Positions 20,160 to 32,249 of a DNA stretch of 64,000 bases are shown one piece after another. Origin of the DNA: Fragilaria crotonensis (taxonomy: Eukaryota > Bacillariophyta > Fragilariophyceae > Fragilariales > Fragilariaceae); the NCBI GenBank assembly GCA_022925895.1, contig JAKSYS010000081.1, positions 69,501 to 133,500 of the forward strand. The letters run 5' to 3'. The notes beneath the pieces are model-generated. The model was not told where the DNA came from, ran no database searches, and saw only the letters and a list, made by a program, of their open reading frames with translations. Positions within the stretch are counted from its first letter, which is position 1. Each line of letters begins with the position of its first letter. Position numbers and translations under genes: made by a program.

Positions 20160-21190
20160 TATCTGCTAAAATATACCCCCCCCCCCAATGACAATAATAG
20201 CATGCTAACTTTGATATACCAACAACCCCTGTTATCTATTTCAATTTTTGCAATACACAATTTCCAATAATACAATTTCCAATAATGCCTCTTACTACAA
20301 TATGCAATAACACCTGTTTGGACAGTGCCAATTTCAGCTCCATGCAAATTATCATACCCCATAACGTGCAATGCCAACACATTGACACACTTTCAAAGGT
20401 AAGGATCTCAGCCGTGCATTCCTTAGCTCCATCATTTGTACCCACTTTATGCACTGAACATTGTTCCTGTTGTGGTAGGCACAATTGCTAATGATGGAAA
20501 AACAAAGCCTCCTCCAGTAAGAATTAAGAGACCAGCTGGTAGACAAAGCCTCCTCTTACAAAGGTTGCTGACAGCAATAGTTTAAAGTAAAGCATACTAT
20601 CAGCCAAGTTGCATGTATAGTATGTGGTGTTGTGTTGCTCTTGATCATAAAGAACGGCTACCTGTACTTCATGATGAGATTGTGTTGTGCTGGTGTCAAA
20701 AAAGATCTTTGTCATACATTTGTACAGCACTGTATAGAAGCCAGGAATACTTTTGTGACTGGCAGGTCAAGCCCAAGAAATCTGAAGACGTATGACAATG
20801 CAACCAAAATGTACTCAAGCACACAAGATGACCACATACTTACTCACACCGACAAGCCAAGACTTGTTAATAGAAGAACACAGCTTATTTCATCAATGAA
20901 AACAGATGATGATGGAGCTAGTAAGCAATGCATGAGATCCTTACCTTTGAAAGTGTGTCAATGTGTTGACATTGTTGTACGTTAAGGGGTATGATCATGG
21001 AGCTGAAGTTGGCACCATCCAAACAGGTGTTATTACATATTGTAACAGGCATTATTGGAAATTGTGTAAAAGATAATAGGTGGTATTGCAAAAATTGAAA
21101 AAGATAGCAGGGCGGGTTGTTGATACATCAAAAGTTAGCGTGCTATCATTGAAATCTGGGGGGTCTATACTATTTGTACCCTAACTTCTA
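20160..21190. mobile_element. Foldback element with ~250-280 bp inverted arms
   Basis: The left arm 20160-20440 is repeated in inverted orientation at about 20900-21190. For example, TAGCATGCTAACTTTGATATA pairs with the right-arm TATCAAAAGTTAGCGTGCTA type sequence, and AAAGTGTGTCAATGTGTTG near 20957 mirrors CAACACATTGACACACTTT near 20378. Arms are imperfect (by eye about 85 percent). The core (20440-20900) carries a degenerate frame with Cys pairs (CIVCG, LCCAG) that might be a transposase zinc-finger tail, but this is weak. Confidence 0.7.
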
Positions 21191-21912
21191 CATAGACAAT
21201 TTTTGCTTATAAAATATTTGCTTTATCAAAGCAAATATTAGTTGAGATGATCCACATCTTAGTGACAGTGCTTAGACTTATGGTGCGCAGTACCACAGTA
21301 TTCCACCAGCAGCTGTAGATTGACAACACACTTAACCTTTATTAGCTTTCCTCTCAGCAATGTTGTGACAACTTTATATTACTTCCATCAATCCTCCCAG
21401 ACCTCTTGGTCTTACCAAAATGATCTTGCTTCTTGATTCTGGCATTATTCATCTTGTTATTCACTTCAATCCATCCTTCTTCATTAATTACTTTTCTCGC
21501 ACCGTGGATTCCATTCGTTTCAATTGTGCCAGTCAATCTTGCATGTTGGACCTCATCCGTAGGAATTTGCATTCTATTAACAATTCCCGAATAAATGTTT
21601 CGGAAGGAATCTTTCAGATTCCGCATAACTGTCGGTTGTGCATACTAGCTTATGCACTGTGTCATAGCAGTCCCGTTTGTACGCACTGTTACCGTCGGTA
21701 GGCAGTAAATGCTTATCATCGACAAATATTGTGTGCATAAGCAATTTCATTCTGTAAGCAATTTGTTGCTGACATCAGCAGCATGACAATCATACTGGCA
21801 GATCCAGTTTTGCGCCAGCCAGATATTGATTGTTTATTTTTCCCTCCTGGTGGGTGTGTTTTTTATCCTTTATTCACAACTCAGCCCATACCTTGCCGGA
21901 CCTTTCTGATCC
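21191..21912. other. Unassigned DNA
   Basis: It holds an unrecognised minus-strand frame (21354-21626) and AAGCAAATATT / GTAAGCAATTTG motifs at both sides (21203-21240 and 21720-21770), reminiscent of the ends of the 18.35-20.06 kb segment. No domain was found. Confidence 0.35.
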
Positions 21913-21915
21913 TTA

Positions 21916-21932
21916 GGGGCGTTGTTAACTCC
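21916..21932 (+). repeat. Orphan Harbinger-1-type TIR
   Basis: GGGGCGTTGTTAACTCC preceded by TTA matches the Harbinger-1 terminus GGCCCGTTGTTAACTCC with two mismatches. No partner TIR was found nearby, so it is likely a truncated relative. Confidence 0.6.
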
Positions 21933-21964
21933 TTTGCCGTTATTTTTGGCCGTTAGCATAATAC

Positions 21965-22870
21965 AGTATCTGTGAACCTGACTGATGGATCCAAGCAAGA
22001 GGAAGGCATCAATTACTGGGAAGCATTCTCACCAGTGGCATCATGGGCAGCCACCAGGATGGTGCTCATCACTACCTTGATTCATGCATGGTACACAAGG
22101 CAGATTGATTTTGTACTGGCCTACACTCAAGCAGATGCTGTGGAGTGCCAACTCTACATGGCATCCCAATGGGCTTTGAAGTGCAAGATCATGATCAAGA
22201 GTGTGTCCTCAAATGCAAGAAGGATCTGTTTGGACAGAAGCAAGCAGGCAAAGTTTGGAATCAGCATTTGGTCAACAAACTCAAGGAGGTTGGATTCATA
22301 CTAAGTGAAATTGATGAATGCCTATTCTACAAAATGGGCTTTGAAGTGCAAGATCATGATCAAGAGTGTGTCCTCAAATGCAAGAAGGATCGCACTCTGT
22401 TTGGACAGAAGCAAGCAGGCAGAGTTTGGAATCAGCATTTGGTCAACAACAAACTCAAGGAGGTTGGATTCATACTAAGTGAAATTGATGACTGCCTATT
22501 CTACAAAGGCAAATTGGTGTTTGTCCTCTACATAGATGATTCCATCTTGGCAGGCCCTGATCTGCAAGAGTTGTATGACACTGTCCAAGAAATGGATGCA
22601 GTTGGTCTCAATTTCACTGTAGAAGGAGACATCCCTGACTTTCTTGGAGTCCAAATTGACAGGATCAATGACAACACATTCAACCTCTCACAACAACCTC
22701 ACCTCATCAATGATGTGCTCAAGGAATTGCACTTAGATGGACCATATGTGGCTATCAAGAAGACCACAGGATCTTCAAGCAAAACACAGACATCTGGATT
22801 CTCCACCTTTCAATGAACATTTCAACCACCGCCAAGTCATTGGACAACTGAACTACCTGGAGCAGGGAAG
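21965..22870 (+). pseudogene. copia reverse transcriptase fragment with internal duplication
   Basis: It encodes the copia RT core. The first part reads YWEAFSPVASWAATRMVL and IDFVLAYTQAD. After a frameshift near 22160 it continues through CLFYKGKLVFVLYIDDSI (the catalytic YIDD box) to FLGVQIDRI. About 165 bp (22169-22333) is duplicated in tandem at 22334-22507 with two in-frame insertions, so the GFEVQDHDQECVLKCKKD..CLFYK block occurs twice in one open frame. The frame is lost after 22816, but RQVIGQLNYLEQ continues to about 22860. There is no gag or integrase on this strand. Confidence 0.85.
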
Positions 22871-23062
22871 CGCAACAATATATTGTATGTACAATATACT
22901 GCAATATATTGTTACCAATATATTGTATTGGTTCGTCTGACAATAACAATATATTGTATTGGCGTTTCCAACAATACCAATATATTGTATTGGTAGGTCC
23001 AACAATAACAATATATTGTATTGGTAGGCCTAACAATAACAATATATTGTATACGTACGGTA
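22865..23062. repeat. Tandem repeat of CAATATATTG palindromes
   Basis: Six or so copies of a unit of about 30-36 bp containing CAATATATTGTATTGG, each with the self-complementary CAATATATTG. They lie between the RT fragment and repeat A copy 2. Strong local hairpin potential; non-coding. Confidence 0.85.
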
Positions 23063-23100
23063 AGACAGTAGTAGTATGATCTACTACTGCTGAGCAGCGA

Positions 23101-23262
23101 ACAATCAAGTCAATTGAGTTCGGATTTGCGCTCTTTCAATTCATTTCTTTTACTTTTAGATTAAGCTCACAATTAGGAAAACAAAACTCTATCACAAGGT
23201 ACAATAACTTTTGAGTCTCAAGTTTGTTGAGCCCTCATCCGCTATGCCAGAGTACTAATTAT
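23101..23262. repeat. Interspersed repeat A, copy 2
   Basis: Same orientation as 31-200 with high identity. Here it sits directly left of a degraded minus-strand copia integrase. Confidence 0.8.
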
Positions 23263-23302
23263 ACTTTAAACTGTTGAATAGAACTCTGAAAGAGTGACAG
23301 AA

Positions 23303-26300
23303 TCAAAAATTGATACAGGATGGCATATCCCCATGTCTCAAAATTGTCCAGAACTCTACCGTTTGGTGATGGGTGTAAAATTGGTGATGTTCTGAGGTGG
23401 GAGTCCCAAGGTGCTCAGTAAACTTTGCTGAGGTGAAGCTTTCTCCGCTGTCAGAGAGATAGGATGGTGGAGTGACTGCACTGTCTCTTGCCATTAAGAA
23501 CTCAAAGTTCTGATTTGCCTTCAGTGTTTTGTGAGTGTTCCAGTGTTTCTAGAACTCAACATGCTGCACATAGTTTGAAGCTTGGTCAATGAATAGACAC
23601 CAACCTCCAGCAAACATGTCTGAGTTCAGACTTGCAAGACTTCATCCAGCTAAAGAGAAAAGCCTTCCCTTTATCCTGCAAATAAAGTGATCAAAGGAGA
23701 CCATTTCTTGGCCACAAACAACCAAGTGTTAGGCCTTCAGATATCCAGCTTGATCCTTTACTGAGGTTGCAATCTTGGCTGCATTTGGTTGCTGGTGTTG
23801 CTTTCCATATTGAAATGCGGCTCACTTGGGAAGGAGATGAACAATTTGGCAGGCAGTAGTGCAGGTCTCCTGAGAATATGGATTTGTGTCCAAAAAGTGT
23901 GGTAGTATATGGTATATACCACCAAAAAAGTGGAATGAGTAGCCGGCCTGTACTTCCAGGAGGGGTGTTCTTCATTATTGAATCACATTGTTGTGTTGAA
24001 CACAATGAATGCCCCTGCTCCTGTACCTTACACAATGGACATTCCTCTTACCAATCAACCTCCCAAGCCCAAGAAGAACCCCACAACGTTTCAACCAGAC
24101 CATTGTATTGCTGCTGAATACGGCCTTGAGGTGTGCCAACGCCATTTGACGAGGTCTGAGGATGATCTGCTGTGTGTGGCCATTCTGCATTTACATTGAC
24201 ACAGAGGACAATTGTGGTCAAGCAGCAAAGCACCAACAAGTGGCAAACATCATGATGTGGGATATCTTTTGATCAAACAAACTATACAATTGTCACCACA
24301 TGAAACAACACACATTGCAGTTTGGCAGGACATTGACAAGATTCTTGATATGATTGAAAAGGGCCATCAAGAGGTGCATGCTATGTTCAATACCAAGGTT
24401 GGATTCAAAGAAAAATGCACTTCAGGATCATGGAACAATAGTATTCAACGTAAACTGGGTTGCCTTCAATGGGGGGGTTGCATATCTTAGGCAGTTTGTT
24501 GCAGGATTAGGCTCTTTGTTTTCAAACACAGTATCAATTGAATCAGATTTCTCTGTCCTTTAATAGGAAATGGATGAGTTTTGGTCATCCGTGACCACCA
24601 GTCTTGCAGTGGAGGGTGTTCTCCAGTCAAGGCAGTGCACACACTGCTCATTGTCCCTCTGGAGTCTACTAAGGAGCGTTTAATGACCCAGGGGCCTTAA
24701 AATAAGGAAATCCATAAAATAAGCAGGCTTGTGTCCACTAATGAAGCTAATTTTGTTATTTTCTGGCTATCCATATTCTTTGGAGGCCTGCAGTAGTGTG
24801 AAGGGATTGATGCAGCGCACTCCAACATAAGACTCCTGTTTGCATGATGAAAATGACAAGAGCAAGGTGGCAGTGTCACCTCAACAACTCCTTCTTAGCT
24901 TCAGTCAAGATGAAATTGCTCTCATGAACAGTGTGCAGAGTGGGGTTGAGAGCTGCAACTGCCTTTGGAGTGTCTGAGCTGTGGTGTGCATCAGAGGTAG
25001 GCAAGTTGTTGTAAGGGTTGACTCTCGTAATGAGCTGTCCTCTGGCTTCCTCTGAAGTTCTACTCCTGGTCAGTTGATTAGCTTCAATAGTGATTGTCTC
25101 CCCAGGATAAGCTTGGCTGGAGCAAGCTTGAGGTTGACAGGAGCCTGACCTTGATGTTAGCACCAAGTTTCCTGGGACCTTTATCCTCCAAAGGCTACCC
25201 AGGGTGTCCTGCATTGCCCAGCCACAGCACATGACCTTGGGCTTCAATCTGGAGTCCCGTTGCAATGCCCTGCAATTGGGTGGTGATGGGGGCTGGAGTG
25301 TTGATTGGTCCAACAACGATACTTGCATCAGAGTTCCAAATAACGGGAAGAATTGCAGTCTTGGGGAAGGGATTTGTTGCAGAAGAAATCAGTTGACTGC
25401 ATACGGAGGATAATGGAGTCGCTGCCATTTGGTATGTTGGCCATGTTCTTTTGAATTACCATCTTGCAAGCAGCCTGAAGTTGCTTGGAAGTCCATTGAT
25501 GATTTCCTACTAGGCCTTAGAAGCTAAACAAGGGAGAGAAAGGATGATAGACACCACTTGACTTGTGAAGTCCACAATCGTTGCACCAAGGTCGGTGTCT
25601 TTGATATCACAGCTATTGGCCCTTGTCCCTTCCTTTTGTGTTGTTGATTCCAATGGCAGCAGGTAACACATACCACAGAGCATGGGGTAAGGTTGAATTG
25701 GCCTATGGATGATAGTCTTGCTACAGTGGCAACAGGTCCAGCAAGAAGGTGATGATTGCTTGTTGGAGCGCACAAGCGAGTCACAACCCTGGAGTGAAGG
25801 GCATTCAACTGCACTTGCAGCTGCTGTTCAAGAACCAAAGTTGGTGCATTGCTTCAGATTAAACGCCCCATGGATTGCAAGTTAATGGGGTACCTGCAGG
25901 CGAGTGCAGTCCCTGGGAGCGAATGCTGACAAACTTAAGGGAAATTTGTGTGGCATGTGACCATGCGATGGTGTTGCTGGAGAGCACAATGATGGCAGCG
26001 GGTAGAGACCTTCTTGGGATCAGGCTCAGGTGCTATTGAACTAAACTAAGGTAACCAGAGCAGTACAACAGTAGCCCAATGGAGCAAGGAGTCAAAAGAA
26101 TGGAGCAATAAGCACCTTCTGGTGGGTGTCCAATATTGCAACACATGCAGGCAAACAACCATGACATGCGGTCAAAGGATTGCAATGACGTGGCTCCAAT
26201 TGATGGCATTAATATGTGCTGTGGCAAGTTGAATTTTTTTTGCAGGAAGGTCCACATATTTTTGCAAATGGGAGAAAATATTTCCATCACTTAGGTGAGC

Positions 26301-27444
26301 AGTACCACAAGTGCAGGTTACTACCAAAGTGTGCAGGACAAAAGAGGGCATCAGTCACACTTGGGACAACCAAAATTTCTGTGGTCCACACCAATGCTGG
26401 ATCAAAGGCAAGGGAGACATTGTTGATGGCAGTACCGTCACCATGAGCTCAATCTAAACCTTTCGTGCCACAAGTGTGCATTGACATTGTGTGCTGTGTA
26501 GTAGTCCAACACTTGCAACTTGCACACCAATTGAAAGTCTTTCTGTTTGCTTGCTTGGCTTAAGGTGCTCCAGATGGAGACAGGGTAGATATCCTCAAGG
26601 ATTTGAAATACTTTTTCCTTTCTTTCACTTTGCCATTCCTGCCTTTGTTGCCCTTGCTGTTCCCTGGAATGCAACCAGTGTCCAAACTTGTTGCACTTGT
26701 GACAGACCCCTTTCTTGCCAAATCCGGTGGTGCCATTGGCTGAAGACTTGGCCTGGCCAAGATTGAGTACCTCAGCTCTGGTGATTGGAACTGCTATGTT
26801 TTCAAAAGTAGCTGGTGGGGCCTTGGAGTTGCAATTGTGTCATGCAGGTTGCCACTCCTCGAAGGCATCCTCTGCATGAGCGCATTAGTATCTTGCAGGT
26901 CAGCTTGATGACTTGCATGTGAAGGTTGCCTGCTTCCTTGTCTTGAATCCAATGTCCAATGGGAGTCACCTTTTTGCTGCGCACTGTTGATATTGAAGCT
27001 AGCAGGTGGGTCCTGGCTACCATATATTGCTGGTAGGGCTTTGGCCAACAACTTTGCCCACTGGACGAGCATGAACCTAGTGGTGTAGGCCTTAATGACG
27101 CTAGTCATCTTGGTGTCATCAGTTGGGTCCCGGAGGTAGGCTGTGGAGTCCATCCCGGTATCCTTGAGATGTTCCCAAACAAAATTCTGGAAGCTAATCA
27201 AATCATCACTTGGCTGCTTGAAGGAGATCTTGTGTCTAGTTCTCCTGAAGTTGTAGCCTTTCTGGGCTACAGAGACATAGACAGGGCAGAGCTGGTTGGT
27301 AGAGGTGTGCTCTAGGAGAGCAATGGAGCCATCCAAACCTCTCCAGCTGGCTGTAATGAGACTTTCCTTGTCCTGTCCAGGCAGACCATGTCCTTGGTCA
27401 CCAGAGTGATTCTGCCAACATGAGTGGAATGTGAGGCTTGGCAC
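23303..27444 (-). pseudogene. Heavily decayed copia Gag-PR-INT (interrupted)
   Basis: Pieces in correct minus-strand order. A gag-like frame runs 27444-26794, followed by a zinc knuckle start CHKCNKFGHW (~26690). A protease-like WNSDAS with LQGIATGLQ and VRLLS lies around 25350-25130. A GAG-pre-integrase piece with ILTEAKKELLR is at about 24895, then resumes with ACQIVH and AAFQYGKQHQQP at about 23850. Integrase follows, with GWCLFIDQAS and LSDSGESFTSAKFTEHL (~23420), ending in an open frame to 23303. Many stops and frameshifts are present. The gap between the two pre-integrase pieces is occupied by an hAT-like fragment on the other strand. RT and RNase H are missing. Confidence 0.7.
23990..24665 (+). 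pseudogene. hAT-like transposase C-terminal remnant
   Basis: The plus-strand translation shows FNVNWVAFNGGVAYL, IESDFSVL, then EMDEFWSSVTTSLAVEGVLQ. These resemble the C-terminal dimerisation segment of hAT-type transposases (SxESDFS..W..E..L..EGILxxKQ) that I associate with oomycetes and diatoms. Upstream frames (24008-24199, 24212-24490) read in the same direction. Stops and frameshifts occur near 24182, 24490 and 24560. It appears inserted in the copia pre-integrase region on the opposite strand. The assignment is by motif resemblance only. Confidence 0.5.
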
Positions 27445-27720
27445 TTGAAGCAGCTAAAATGCTCCACCACTGGGACAGTCATCATTGGAGTTGGGAACTC
27501 CAAGACAGATTCTTCATTGGTAGGGCGAGTCCTGGCTAGGAGAGCAATGGACCTCCTCCTGTCCAGGCAGACCATGTTGTTGGTCACCAGAGTGATTATG
27601 CCAACAACAATGAGTGGAACTTGAGGCTTGGCACTTGAAGGAGCTAAAAAGCTCCACTGGGACAGTCGTTGGAGTTGGGAACTCCAGCAAGATAGATTCT
27701 TCATTGGTAGGGAGAGTCCT
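27370..27720. repeat. Diverged tandem duplication (~190 bp unit)
   Basis: A block with CCAGGCAGACCATGT, TTGGTCACCAGAGTGATT and GAGGCTTGGCACTTGAAG occurs twice (27395-27535 and 27563-27720). Copies differ by small indels. It overlaps the 5' part of the degraded gag region. Confidence 0.75.
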
Positions 27721-28272
27721 GGCTTGAGGAATTGCCTCTGTGAGGCAAATATTGAGAGGAATAGTGATCCCAAGTCCTTCTGGATTGTCATGGCCTTTGA
27801 CAGCAGTCCCAAGGATTCCAACAATGGGTTCATCTGGATGGCTCCCGTTAGGGAGACGTAGAGCCTCCAGATGATGATGATGGAACGTTGGCTTGGAAGG
27901 CGGATTCTTCAACCACCCAACAGAATGCTGGCTTTACATATGCAGAGAGAGGAGCCATTATTCAATCTAGTTGGAGTTGGGAACTCCAGCAAGATAGATT
28001 CTTCATTGGTAGGGAGAGTCCTGGCTTGAGGAATTGCCTCTGTGAGGCAAATATTGAGAGGAATAGTGATCCCAAGTCCTTCTGGATTGTCATGGCCTTT
28101 GACAGCAGTCCCAAGGATTCCAACAATGGGTTCATCTGGATGGCTCCCGTTAGGGAGACGTAGAGCCTCCAGATGATGATGATGGAACGTTGGCTTGGAA
28201 GGCGGATTCTTCAACCACCCAACAGAATGCTGGCTTTACATATGCAGAGAGAGGAGCCATTATTCAATCTAG
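27669..28272. repeat. 302-bp tandem duplication, apparently perfect
   Basis: 27669-27970 and 27971-28272 appear identical base for base; both strands give identical translated segments. Being perfect, it is recent, unlike the decayed gag-like DNA around it. Confidence 0.9.
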
Positions 28273-28895
28273 TCTTGGAAAGACGTGGACACCTTCAGCC
28301 AAGGACAAGGAAAGAAGGACTAAATGGTTATTTCCCCTTTAATATTTTTATATATATGATGAATGATGAATGATGAACCATGGCGTAAACAAATAATTTT
28401 GGGGTTTTATTATGCATTGTTACCACCAAGAAATTCACAATCATCATTTGAAAAGAGTCTGTATAAGCTACCCCTGGATTTTTGGGTTATATGCATGACA
28501 TACAAGTAATTGGGGCTAGGGGTTCGGGCCGAGCGATTAGGGGTTTCTCAATCATCACTTGCAAGAGACCCCTGAATTTTTTGGGGTATTATGCCCCTAA
28601 CAAATGGGGCTAGGGGTAATTGTCAATCATCATTTGAAAGAGACACTAGTACCTGAATTTGTTGGGTATTGTGCATATTGTTACAGAGTGATTCTCAACA
28701 ATGAAAGAGTTGTAAGCGAGCCCCGAATTGAATTCTGTTTGCAAGAATTAAATGGTGTGCACTGGAAAATTAAACTAACTTTTAATTTAATGGCGTGCAC
28801 TAGTAAATTGATTAACTTAAAATACATATTGATGTGATCGGGCACTATCTTGTATCATGTCTACAGTTTGAGTTCCAGGGTAGCTCAAACGAAAC
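28273..28895. repeat. AT-rich non-coding DNA with a degenerate repeat
   Basis: A unit starting CAATCATCATTTGAAAGAGA recurs near 28438, 28549 and 28624 with variable spacing and GGGGCTAGGGGT blocks. No gene. Confidence 0.5.
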
Positions 28896-29170
28896 TGCGA
28901 TGAGATCTATCATTTCCTGGTATTAGATATTGTTCGAGAAGTGCGCCAATCTTGCCCATCTCTTTTGTTGTGATTGCCCATCTCTTTTGTTGTCCAACTT
29001 TTAGGTTCTCTGCATCTTGAATGCAAATATCTCGGTCCTGCCTGGTCCTCAAGCCTATAATACAACGAAACTCCGATGATATCTATCATTTGTGGTGGCA
29101 TGAGAAATGTTCGAGAAGTGCTCCAGTCTTGCCCATCTTTTTTTTCGTCCAGCTTTAAAAGGTTCTCTGC
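28888..29170. repeat. Two-copy ~175-bp tandem repeat
   Basis: A unit with ACGAAACT.CGATGA.ATCTATCATTT and GTTCGAGAAGTGC occurs at about 28888 and 29063. Further CTGCCTGTC / TATGTTTAAA motifs continue in decayed form to 29460. Non-coding. Confidence 0.65.
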
Positions 29171-29460
29171 ATTTGAATGCTTATAATGCCTCGTTCCTGC
29201 CTGTCTCCAACTTATATATTAAAATGTTTAAAAGTGCTAATACCTCTGTGTTACATTCCATCAATTAAATCTCTTGTCTATGTCAACAGATATTATGCAC
29301 TCTCTGTTTAAAATGCCTCAGTTCTGCCTGCCTACTCATATTATGTTTAAAGTCTTATATGTCTGTTCTGCCTGTCGTCCAGCCTTAATATGTTTTTTGT
29401 TTCCAACAATAAAACCTCTTGTCTATGTAAACAGTTACTGCGCCGTATCTGTCTAAGTAA

Positions 29461-31200
29461 GCAGTAAACTGGGCTCTCATCCATTGATATCATCGACCTG
29501 GAAAGGTCTTGCAGGTGGTCTAGCTAATCAATATGTTCGTCGATCTCACAACAAGTCCATAAAGATGCAAGGGAACGGTTGAAAACTGACCTGCGAGTTC
29601 AAGTCTCAGTTGGATGGGATGCTTCTGGGGAAAAAGCAAGTCCGACTCATCCTTGACGCTAAATGCTCGAATTGAATCTTGAAAGCAAGTCCGAGTCATC
29701 CTTGACGCTAAGTGCTGAAATTGAAGCTTGAGATTCAAATGATAAAATTAAAAAATTCCAATTTGGTAAATGCCCTTTCAAGTTTAAACATTTCTAAACA
29801 ATCTTCCTCATATGCGATGGCTCAGAGGAAGCACAACCGAAATCAACAGCGTATGTATGAAAAGAAGGATGAGTCACCGAAAAGATGTTACCGATAAGTT
29901 TACATGTAATTTCGAGGAAATTCCATCTTGAACATCTTGGAGAACGAGAAAACGAGCAAAATTTAACAACCTCCCCCTCATAGTTGCTTTCATTCAATGA
30001 ATATCCGATGTCATCGGAAGAGGGATTGAATGAATCAAGAATAGACGATCAAACAATGTCATATGCCTCAATCGTTATGTTTTGTCAATTCATTTTAACA
30101 ACGGTGGACTACGAGGATGCATTGATGAAGCTGTATTTGAAGAAACGTCTTGGATTCAATACAAGTCTAATCCGAATAATGAATATCTCAGGTAATTACT
30201 TCATTTCTACAGCTGATCCTAACGTACGTCAGTTGTTCAGGTTTGGAGCGTGGATTTAGGGATTTATGAAGGAAAACATTACTTCATACTGCATTGATGA
30301 TGAGAGACCAGGTTGTAAGATTTGATTTTGCAATCTTTTTTTTGTTCTCGATGTAAAGAAGTAGGACAATCGGTATCGCGTAATTTGAACATTCTTTGCA
30401 AATCAAGACACGCAAAAAGGTTGAGCTAAACCTCTCATTCCTTGTGTTTTTCGTATTCGTTCGTTTGCATTTGCAAACGATGCAACCCATTTGTTTTTTC
30501 TTCAGGTAACAAATTCGTTGCCTACTACGGGGTGGACAAAAAGTAGATGAACATTTTTATCCTGAGATGGGGACAGGAGGAGAAAGAAGACGCATTGCGT
30601 TGAATTTTTCGCAGTGTGTTCTTGGCAATAGTAGACTGCAGACACGTTCCAAAACCGTTCAGAAGTAGAAACACAGGAGTTTTTATAGCTTTCTTTTTTG
30701 TGACGACAGAGAAAATCAAATGCTGTTTCAACAACTTCTTGGAATCAATGCTCTCATCGACAATTGAAAGAAAGTCTTTCAAGTTTATGTTTTCTCTTCT
30801 TCAGCGATTGCTTGATTTCCATGTGGTATATTAAACACTACCTTTTCATTCGAGAAGAGAAATTTATGCATACACTTCACATTTCTCGACGTTGGGGTTG
30901 GGTCTCACTCTGAATTTCACCTTAAAAATATATTATTTCTTGCACTTGGCGACGAAGGATCACAGCTTGGGGGATTTTGGACCAAATAATGGTCTCCGAA
31001 TTGGGACTTCATTATTCGATTATTGTTTGCATGAATTACGGGCCTAGGCTTTTTATATGCCTCTTCTTCATGGCTTCGTCGAGTTGGGACCTTTACAATA
31101 AATTAGTTTTTTGCTTGCCTTAAGTGCACATTGGCTTCTTTGGAAAACAATGTAATTCTCAATGGCTTTATTGATCCTTTATTCTTCAAGAAATGCGTTT
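29461..31200. other. AT-rich intergenic DNA
   Basis: Short open frames on both strands (for example 29984-30259 + and 30525-30782 -) have no recognisable domain, and codon content is not convincing. A short direct repeat (GCAAGTCCGA.TCATCCTTGACGCTAA) lies at 29635-29712. Nothing else is supported. Confidence 0.4.
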
Positions 31201-31359
31201 GACATGAACAGTTATGTTGATCGCGTTTGATGACGAATGAAAAAACTCTTTGCAAATTGATTCAACTCGGGGAATAAGGAGGTCCTTGGTTGACGAAACT
31301 CTTGAGAGGGGCGTGGGGGAATATTAGAACCACCGCGCGAACGCGGACCAGCCGATACC

Positions 31360-31690
31360 TTCGAGCAGTTTTGATATACAGCGAATGCACTTCGCCTTAC
31401 GCAGAAATGCTGCAAGGAACAGGATAGATATACAGCGAATGCACTTCGCCTTACGCAGAAAGACCGCAAGGAACAGGATAGGCAGTAGCTACATTTACTG
31501 ATCTCCAAACTAAAGATAAAAAATGAGCCATTCTCTTACTGAAGGAGTGACCGTTCTGTTGTTGCACGTCGCCTTACGCAGAAATACTGCAAGGAACAGG
31601 ATAGGCAGTAGCTACATTTACTGATCTCCAAACTAAAGATAACAAACGAGCCATTCTCTTACTAAAGGAGTGAACGTTCTGTTGTTAGTT
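31360..31690. repeat. Tandem/dispersed repeat array
   Basis: A unit CGCCTTACGCAGAAATGCTGC followed by AAGGAACAGGATAG is repeated three times (about 31395, 31450, 31570). The last two copies share a further ~110 bp (GCAGTAGCTACATTTACTGATC.. to GTTCTGTTGTT). Confidence 0.75.
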
Positions 31691-31849
31691 CTAAATGTTG
31701 ATCGGTTTTTGCACTACTCCATAGTACTGGACAGTGGAGGAATGATGCTCGTGGGATGGAAGGTAATTCGAATGTAAGGCGCGAAAGTTTATGCTCGTGG
31801 GATGGAAGGCACAGTTTCGTGTGAAAAACCGCGTGGCACACGTCTGTTG

Positions 31850-32180
31850 TAGCTTCCACTTAACTCCGAACGTAAAACAAAAAAACGTGGTCCTAGCTGC
31901 ATCTACTGAATTCCGAACCTAAAATAAAGGTGACGTAGCTTCTACTGAACTCCGAACTTAAACCAAAAAAAACGTAAGAATAGCTGCATCTACTCTACTG
32001 AATTCCGAACGTAAGATAAAGAAGGTGAGGTGTCCTTTTACTAGCCAACCCCAAATAACAGGAGTGATTCTAATTCCTAATAGTGCATCTACTGAATTCC
32101 GAACCTAAAATAAAATAGGTGAGCTGTCCTTTGAACTGCAACACCTACCTAACAGGAGTGATTCTAATAATGTGTTCATG
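31850..32180. repeat. CTACTGAATTCCGAAC-type repeats
   Basis: The motif ATCTACTGAATTCCGAACCTAA recurs five or six times at 60-110 bp spacing, with AACAGGAGTGATTCTAAT closing the last two units. Non-coding. Confidence 0.7.
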
Positions 32181-32249
32181 GGTGATTATTATTTGCGCTA
32201 TGACTCTGTAGTCTGTGTTGTAGCACACTGGATGCAGGATGATTCCTAG

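Noticed and set aside
29984-30259. 91-codon plus-strand open frame in AT-rich DNA
   Set aside because: No motif, no homologous segment in the window and no splice or neighbour support.
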